Assembly: GCF_004027225.2 (NCBI RefSeq)
Contig: NC_044283.2
Location: 13,038,992-13,102,991, forward strand
DNA length: 64,000 nt
From: Strigops habroptila
Taxonomy: Eukaryota > Chordata > Aves > Psittaciformes > Psittacidae
Direction of reading: 5' to 3'
Below are positions 40,201 to 49,200 of the stretch, in pieces. Positions within the stretch are counted from its first letter, which is position 1. Each line of letters opens with the position of its first letter. The notes beneath the pieces were generated by a model. It had not been told where the DNA came from, did no database searches, and saw nothing but the letters and a program-made list of their open reading frames with translations. The position numbers and the translations under genes were made by a program.

Positions 40201-43200
40201 CCAAGACAGTGGGCCATGCATCTGAGGTACCTTTCATCTTCCATGCTGTAGCGCTGTTATTGCTGCTGTAATATGTCATCTCTTCTGAACTAGAAATGTG
40301 AAATCTTGGTGCTTCATGAAAGATGTAACCTACCATGAAAGCTTTGTTTATGGTGAAGAGTAAGATGGTGGGATATTGATGTGGTGTTTAAAGATACTCC
40401 TATGTCTGCTGTTAATTCCCACCACTCTGTCTTTTGGAGATGTTTTCTGTGGTGATCTCCTTCTTGTTTCTCAGCTTTTCAGTTGATCTGATGCTCACCG
40501 CCCATTTGACAGTAGAATATATCTAGACAGTAGGAGTGCCCGAGTCGTTAACCAGGAGGTGTTGGCCAGCTCTCCAGTGAGATTCTTCAGTTTCAGAAGC
40601 CGCCTATTGATTACACTGGGAAGTGCAGTGCATGTCATTAAATGTCAGAGGAGAGGGAATGCGGAGTTCAGAAGAAGCAACTTCTTTTTATCTTTCAAGT
40701 ATAGGAATTAATAGTATGGTGTAAGAAGTGCGACATAACCTTAGGGAAAGGATACAGGGCCTGGCTGTGACATTCATGGCTGTATTCATCCGAGTGCAGA
40801 AAAGAGGGAGAGGGTAAGGCATAGAAGCTTAGCTGGCAGAAGAGCAACGAAAACAAAGAAATAGAATTTCAATCTATCTTCTGTGTTGATTGTTGTGTTA
40901 GAATAAATGAACGTTTAACTGATGGATTTGGTTTAATCCTGTGGAGTAACACCAGACAGTCATTAATAATCAGGAATAGCTAAAACATAGCTGTCTTTTC
41001 ACTGTTAGATACACGGGTTTGGCTTCTGCTAAAAACTGGATGGATGGATGCGAGCATGGTGAAGAACCAGAAAAGAGGCCAAAGGTTCTTCTCTGTCAGC
41101 AATCATTAGGGCTGGCAGCCCTGAAAATTGCATTAGAATTGCTGATGTGTGACCCTTTTTCCCTCTGTACTTGGCTATTTGTTAGCTTGCTGGAATCTAA
41201 ATGTGAGGACCAGAATCATTCAGATGCTTCAGAGCTGGGACTTACATAATCAATTAAAGAAAAGGATGACAGGCTCCTGGGGACATCACGTTCTGGACTG
41301 ATGGAAGGGAAATCATTGTGTATTTTAATGTGCTTGACTCCTGTAAGCTTGATCAAGACCTAAAATTATCATCTGTTTCCTGTGGATATTGGAGAACCTA
41401 TCTGCTTTTTTGTCTTTCTGTTTTTGCAAGGTTCTGTATATTGGTTATTTTCTTCCTCCTTGTCCCCGGGAGTAGCTGTGATCCAGCTCTGCTCTCTGCA
41501 AAAAAAATTTCTCAAGGCTGAAAAAAAATATTTCTTAAATAAAAACATTATTATTTGGTAGTCCTTTTTGTGTTTTAGTCCATTCCTTTTTCTGTGTCAG
41601 ACCTTTAAGTTAGATAAATCCAGAGCACATGTTTGACTTTGACTATGCCTTGCTTTGTTTAATTAGAAGATTGCCTGATAAAACACCTTCATGGTTCTGG
41701 TTTGGAAGGTTAGACAAGAAATATGAAAGAATTGCAAAAGGAGAAATTCAGGGAAACAAGCTTGGTGCTTATGACTTTGCACTGTAAAATTTGCCATTAT
41801 TTTTTCAACATGGTTGTGAATTAATTTATCTTGAGAGTGGCAGACATTTCATACAAGCTTCTGATCATTTCCTTAATCCTAGAGTAATCCTCTGTCCTGG
41901 TTAGTGGGCTTGTGCCTGATCTCTGTCGATAAGCAGCCTGAAACTGGAGGAGCTGTAATCTGGGAGTTCAGGGTGCTCCTGGGGGAAAGTGGAGATGTCC
42001 ATGCCATTGTCGCTATTCGGTGATCTGTAGCCAACATTGTAAAGGCTGCTGACGTGATTTACAGCATATGCCTCTGGTGTGCCGGCTTGAAAGGTCCATT
42101 CGCGGCCAGTCTGAGACCAAGGTAACCTTGCTGAGGCACGGTTTAAACTTCTGTGTGTTAACTCCACAGTGGGGACCTGCAGGTGACGGGAAGTGGACAC
42201 TGCCCATATAGCACTGCCCAGAAAGCCATTGGAAAGGACAACTTCACTATGATTCCTGAAGGGGTCAATGGAATTGAGGAGAGAATGACTGTTGTCTGGG
42301 ACAAGGCTGTAGTAAGTAATTGCTTACTTTTATGGACTAAAAAGAAATTGAGTGTTGGCTGAATAATGAAAGCCGGGAGACTCTTGGCCAGTACTTAAGT
42401 GACTTTCTGATATGTTTCTGAGAATTCCCTGAGGGAGTGCCACTACAAGGTGAATTGCTTATTTCAAAACCTTCTCCAGTTTTATAAACTCAAGTCTGTG
42501 TTTTACTTCTGATACTGCAACACCATCATTTTTTATTAGACCTGAGGCTTCACAGACTCCACTACTCCATTTTCTGGCTGTGTCAGAGTGGATGCTTCTC
42601 AGAGATGTTGGATCTGGAGCAGTCTAATGACTTTCAAGTGAACCCCATATAAATGTGATGAATGGATTGTTTGAATTCGGGAAGTGTCTCATCATTTTTG
42701 AGAAATTACAAATGGATGGCAGCTGAGCCCGAGGCTAGACGATAAAGTGCTTTGAAGGGGAACATTGCATGTAATTCATGCTGGCATATTATGCAGTGGG
42801 ATGCTGGTAAAAGTTAGCAATTTTTTGATGGTTCCATGGATCCTAACATCTAATGATGTTCTCCCTCCATTGTCTGTCTTCACATACACACCCATGCACA
42901 CACACTCACACATTACACATGCGCTCATTACCTTACATTGCATTGCACTCTAATGCATATTGCAAACTGGGAAGTGGTGGTGTTTACAATGCTGTCATGA
43001 GCACTTCTCCTAGACTGTGTTTAATAACCACTTTCTTCAGCTATTGAGATTCCAAGTATAGAAGCAGCTTCAGATAAAGGAGCAAAGCAGGGAAACAAGC
43101 AAAGTGCAGCCAGCTGGTGATATTTCTCCTTTGTTACTCCCACAAGGGAAAGGAGCTGTAGAGAGGGCTTCTGCATGTGATTTACAGGTGTAACATTCAG

Positions 43201-46200
43201 TCCTGCACCACTGAGTAGCTTATATTTTGCAGATCTGATGTTCTACCAGGAGGAAAGAACCGTTGTTTAATATTGAAAAGTTTGGCACTGTTCTTTGTTC
43301 TTGCTTATTGCCAGGGAAGACACCTTGAAATACTCTACTGAGAAAATCAAAATGCTGTTGTGTACAGCTGCTGTTAAGCCATCACTGACTGTATAGAAAG
43401 TTCAATAGTTCGTGACATTTCTCCAGGCAAGGACTGGGTTGTATTACTTAGATGTATAGGTTTGGTAATAATAATAGTAGAATGGACTTAATTTGCAAGA
43501 AATGTTTCTAAAAGAGTCTGAATCTTGATCTTTTATTTAATCTAGTAATCTCCATATATGTTTCTCTGTTTTAAAATGATTAAAACATTTAAATGTAAAT
43601 TACTAGGACTAGCAATAAAACATGCTTGGGCATCAGTGTGTAGAGAAAAGGACCTTAGCTAAGTGAGCAACCTGGTGGTATCATCTGCATTAAGGTTTTA
43701 TTGGCTGTTCTTTGGGATGCCAGGAGTAACACATTCATTTATTTGAAACTCTCAAGTAATGTGCCTTGTATAAAGTCCTGCTTGATAAAATATGTTTCAT
43801 GCAGCATCATCATATATGTGAACTACATGCTTTCCAGTATCTTCCTGACTATCCAGGACTCTTGAGTAGTTAAGTGTGTTTTGCTCAAATCACATTCTTT
43901 TTAGGCCACGGGCAAGATGGACGAGAGCCAGTTTGTAGCTGTCACCAGCACCAATGCTGCCAAAATCTTTAATCTGTATCCAAGAAAAGGCCGGATTGCT
44001 GTCGGATCAGATGCTGATGTTGTTATTTGGGACCCTGATAAGGTGAAGACTATAACAGCTAAAAGCCATAAATCGGTAAGGAGGAAAGGAAAACCAGCAA
44101 GAAAAAAGAAATGTCACTGTTGCTTTTCAGCTGTTGATCTAACTTAGGTAAACACCAAATGCATGGGATATAGAGGAGTGAGGTAACTACCTGCTCCTGT
44201 TCTGGAATCGGTAAATATTTCAGGAAATGAAAGTACTGAATTCTTGCAGTGGAAGCACTGGGATCAGGAAGGATTTCTTTTTCTTCGCACATAGCATTGC
44301 ACTGTGTTTTGCATGTTTGTGGCTTGAAACTAGGTGTGAATCCGCTGCTCTGCAGCTGAGGTTAGTAAAGCTGTGATGATAAATTTAAAACCACTGCACA
44401 TCTTTTTTGCTTACCTGAAAAGAACCTGATATTATAAATTGCATGATTAAATCAATGATATTATAAACTATGAGAGATGATTAAATATTTTGATAATACA
44501 GCTCAGATCAGCCTCAGGGCTGGGATTTTCTATTTCATTCCCAAGCTTTGTTGCATACTGCTTTACCCTTAGTGCAGAGTACCAGTGACTCATAGTCGCT
44601 TCAATTTTAACTGCGACAGGTTTTATCTTATGCGTTGCCTATCTCAAAGTTGTTATCTTACTGTGCAGTGCTTTGGTATTTTATATTGGGGAATTCTTCT
44701 AAAAGCTTTACTGGAAAGCCAGTAATGTGCTTTATATTAAAAAGGCAAAAACCTTTAGAAACCTTTAAAACGTAAGTTCAGGTGATTCAATTTCTATTTC
44801 TCTGTCTTGGGATATCTCTGTATTTTCACGAAAGTAATAATTACCTGCTCTTTGACAGCCATTCCCATTTAGATTCAGGCTTTTCTGGTCCTTTCTGGGC
44901 TTTTTCAGGCAGAAATATGTGTGCCGGCTCCTTGAAATTTCCTTACATAGTCACAGCTGATGCCTGGTGGGACCATGTCCTCTGGGTATCCGGCAGCTGA
45001 GTCACAATTTTCCTCTTATTAAGGCTATTGTACTTCTAAAGGCTCTGGATAAATATGGAAAGTCCTTAAAAGCAAATGAGATAAAGCCTTGGTAGAAAGT
45101 GGGAGATGGAAAGGAAAAGTCTGATCTAGGGAAGTCTGATCAGAGAGCTTCTTTAAAATAGTTTTATATCTAAATGCACTGTTTTTCCTTCAGACAAAGC
45201 AATTTTATACACATCTTAATGGCAGTTGTCTAAAACTGTGACTACAAATACAGGTTATAAGTTACTAATTAAAGAGATGTACTGAACTTGCAGTGAATAT
45301 GTTGGTTGATCCTCAGGCTGTTGAGTACAACATCTTTGAAGGAATGGAGTGCCATGGTGCCCCACTCGTGGTCATAAGCCAAGGGAAGATTGTGTATGAA
45401 GATGGAAATCTGCACGTAAATAAGGGAATGGGCCGCTTCATCCCTCGCAAACCTTTCCCTGAGTATCTTTACCAGCGCATCAAAATCAGGAATAAGGTAA
45501 CATCAGATATTATTTAATCTTGTTTCCTAGCATACCCTCTTGGGACCACAGTAGCACATGTATTTTAATATTATTGTACTAATATTAGTCCATATCAGAT
45601 GTAATATATATGACTTGTTCAAAAAACAATCACAAAATTAGTTCTTCTGCAAGTGTGAACTGATGTAACTGAACACCATGAGCTTCAGTGGATAAAGAAT
45701 ATAATTGCTAGTTAGGCATAATTGCCTTATGTCCAGCTGTGCAGGCTTCTGAAGGGAGGTGGAATAGTGATGGAATTTACTTCTAATTAACATTCAGGAA
45801 AAAGATAAAGCTTCTTTGGGAGGAGGGTTAGCCAGAAGAAAAAACAGAATTGTACATTTTTACTAAGCTTTGCATACTGAACTTCCACGCTGCAGAGAAG
45901 AAAAGCATGTAAGCCAGAGATGCTTATTATATCTGAACTGTTGGTGTATTTGCTGAGCTGAGTATTAGCAGCATTTGCAGCTCAGAAAACTATTCTCTTG
46001 TGCTTAATAAAAAGCTTGGGAAATGACCAAGATTAGGACTGGATCACTTCAGGTTTTGAATTACGTCAGTGCTCCTCTGTTGAAAACCAGTTATCTTGGC
46101 ACTAGTTTGGGGTTATTTGGAAATTGCTTCTTGCCTCTGAGCAAGTTACTGCGTGAGTACAGGTAACAAGGCAAGTTGACTAAAACTGTTTTCTTCAACC

Positions 46201-49200
46201 AAGCATGTATCATAGCCTGTGAGGATGGCAGCTGAGATTAAGTCTCCAAGAAGCTTTTATTATTCATTATTTGTCATACAAATTTGGTCAAGCTGTGGGA
46301 TATGAAAGGTCTGCACTTCTAATAAGACAAAGCACTGTAAAAATCAAATGCATCTGCAAAAGTTTTGCAAAATGCCAATCAGTACTGCACTTTTTTTACA
46401 TTGTCTACTTAGATGACATGGGCCTTCTCTTCACACTCACCTCTCAAGGGGTTTAGCATGTGGAGTGCTGTATGAATCAGTGATAATGTCATTCACATAC
46501 TGAAAACAGCACTTGAAAAACAAGTATCTGAGACTCCTTGCAACAGGAGTCTGAACAAAAGTTACTGGGCTAAGTAACCTGGGACTTGAAAATGGGCCTG
46601 GATTTTTGGAAAGACCTTTGATGCTTAGGAAAGGATGTGGAAAGCAACTGATATTTTTGCTCTTGCAGCTCCCTCTGCTGCCTGCCAAGAGGAAGGGAGA
46701 GCAGATTTCATGTCCATGTTTATTTTCCCGCTATCAAATCTTACTGATTGGAAATAGAATAAAACCAGTGATGGTCATAGCCACCATATGAGTATGTCAG
46801 TGCATGACAAAGGAATATAGAAAAAACATGTCAAACAAGGGGCTGCAAAGCTGCAATCAGAAGATAGCAGGATAAATTTATCCCTGGAGCAGGGATAGCA
46901 GTATAAATTCCTGCCTTTGTGGGTCCCTGGAAGATGGATTCATTGCTGTGACTGGCAGCTGCTCTCTTCTGGGCATTAGTTTTGGCTCAGCCTGTGAGAT
47001 GATGGCTTTTCTGAGCCTGATGTCCCTGTTACTGAAAGCAAGGAAAATGCTTTGATTTCTGCAAGCGCTGGATCAAACCCCTGTGAATAGTGTCTTCTAT
47101 ACAGTATTTTAATTTCACTGTTAACCTGTTGGGGAAATGGCTTTGAAACAATAATCTTATCTGATCTAAATCAGTAATAAGCCACAGATTTCTTATCTTT
47201 TTGATGAGCTTTGGATTCTTTGATTCAATGGCTTCAGGCTCTTCCTGAATATTATTTCCTAGATTCCTGTGATTTTAAGGTCAATGAGGCTGTTTCGATT
47301 GTCTTATCTCATATTCCTTGTAAGAACTGTGCAGAGATAAAATCTAGAGACCTCAAACTGAAACCAGAACTCAAATGATAGGTACTCTATTGACAAATAG
47401 TCCCATGCCACATTCTAGCATATAATTGCTTTTCTAGTTGATGGCAAGGAAGAGAAACTTTTGAAATTTTAATTAAAAAATTGCCACCACTTTTCAATGA
47501 GTTCTAATAAAGATAAAGAGATACCTGAAGGGGAGGAGTGAAATTGCTGCAGTCAGTATAGTGGATATTGGTCTTGCAACAATCCCAGTGGGGTTCAGCA
47601 GCTGAACCAACCCTGCTTAAGAGCCTCAGAATGGAGAGAGAAGAGGTGATGGTAACTGGTCTTAATTAAAATAAACATCTTGGGTCAGCCCCTGCTGTTA
47701 TTTTATATCCCATTTCTCCCCATTGACTGTGAAGAGAGCCTAATAAGGATCTCTCTTATAGTTTTTATATATATATATATGTAAAAATGGAGAGAGGAAG
47801 GTTTGTAATTTCCTTTATATATAAAGCAGACTGTAGCCTTGATGAGAGTATATATGTGTGTTAATTCAGAATATAGGTCTGTGCTCATTAGCGAGCATTA
47901 TCAGAGCATTCAGTATCTGGGATTTTTTTTATCCTCCTCTTGATCTAGGTGGGAGGACTGCAAGGAGTCTCCAGAGGAATGTATGATGGGCCTGTGTATG
48001 AAATCCCAGCTACGCCAAAATACGCAACTCCTGCACCTTCAACTAAATGCTCCCCTGCCAAAAACCAGCCCCCACCAATCAGAAACCTCCATCAATCCAA
48101 TTTTAGCTTATCAGGTAAGTCAGTCTGACTCATCAGGAATGTTTTAAAGCTATGAGTATGGATTATTGGTGATAAATTTCAAGTATAATTACTTCTTCAA
48201 TCAGATACGAAAGTATTACATATATACATATACATGCATATACTTACATATATATGTGTACATACATATATATGGTTTTTTACATTCTTTCCCTAGGAAT
48301 ATTTTACAAATTGCCAGATATTCAAAATGTTTGCAATCTAAAATTTTTCTCTGCATGCAGTCTTTTAATATTATTTACCTGGCCCATTACAGCTAGCTGA
48401 GGTCTCTGGTTGATGTGACTGAGGCCCCTTGGTGTCAAGTACAGCTGATGGGACTTGGGTCTGGTGCAACCCATGCGGCTCAGATACCTCAGATTTCTTT
48501 CTTGCTGCATCACCAGAAACTGCTGGACGTGGAAGCCTCAACTGTCCTTGTCCATGGTCAGCAAACCATGTGCAGAAGCCATTCATATGCAGATTAGAGT
48601 ATTTCTTGTCCTCTTTGCTCTTGGTGCCCAAAACACAGGAAACAGACTGGAAAATCATCCTTTGGGGTTGTTGGAAATAATTCTTGTCATCTGAAGACAA
48701 TTACAAGTGTGTCAAATGCTTATCCTTCAAAAGTCTACAGCCCAATTGGTAAATAAGTGGCTTCTTAGGATGTTATGAAAGTCACTGGATTTTCTCCCCT
48801 ATGGGAGCCAATGGTGTTTTTCTCCCTTACAGATCCTGTCTTTAGAAACTAAATGCAACTTCTGGAAGAAAGCCCAAGGAGAGCAAATATTTTAAAAACC
48901 CTTTTAGTGAGTTGAATTATATTTTTGCCCATACACTTGGGGCCATTGTGAGCATATACAGAGATGTGAAGCTATATAAAGAAAGAAAAGTGCTTAGAAA
49001 TACAACCTCTCATAACAATCACCGATACGTAGGATTTTCATAAACATCTGAAGCTTTGGTTTCACAGTCCACTGCTGCCTCTCGGTGGTACCAAGGCATC
49101 TAGTGGTATGAATTTGATCCAAATTAAATGCACATTTTACTGTGTTCTTGTAAAATTAAGCAGAACCACAGGCTATGATAGCATTTAAAATGATCCTACA

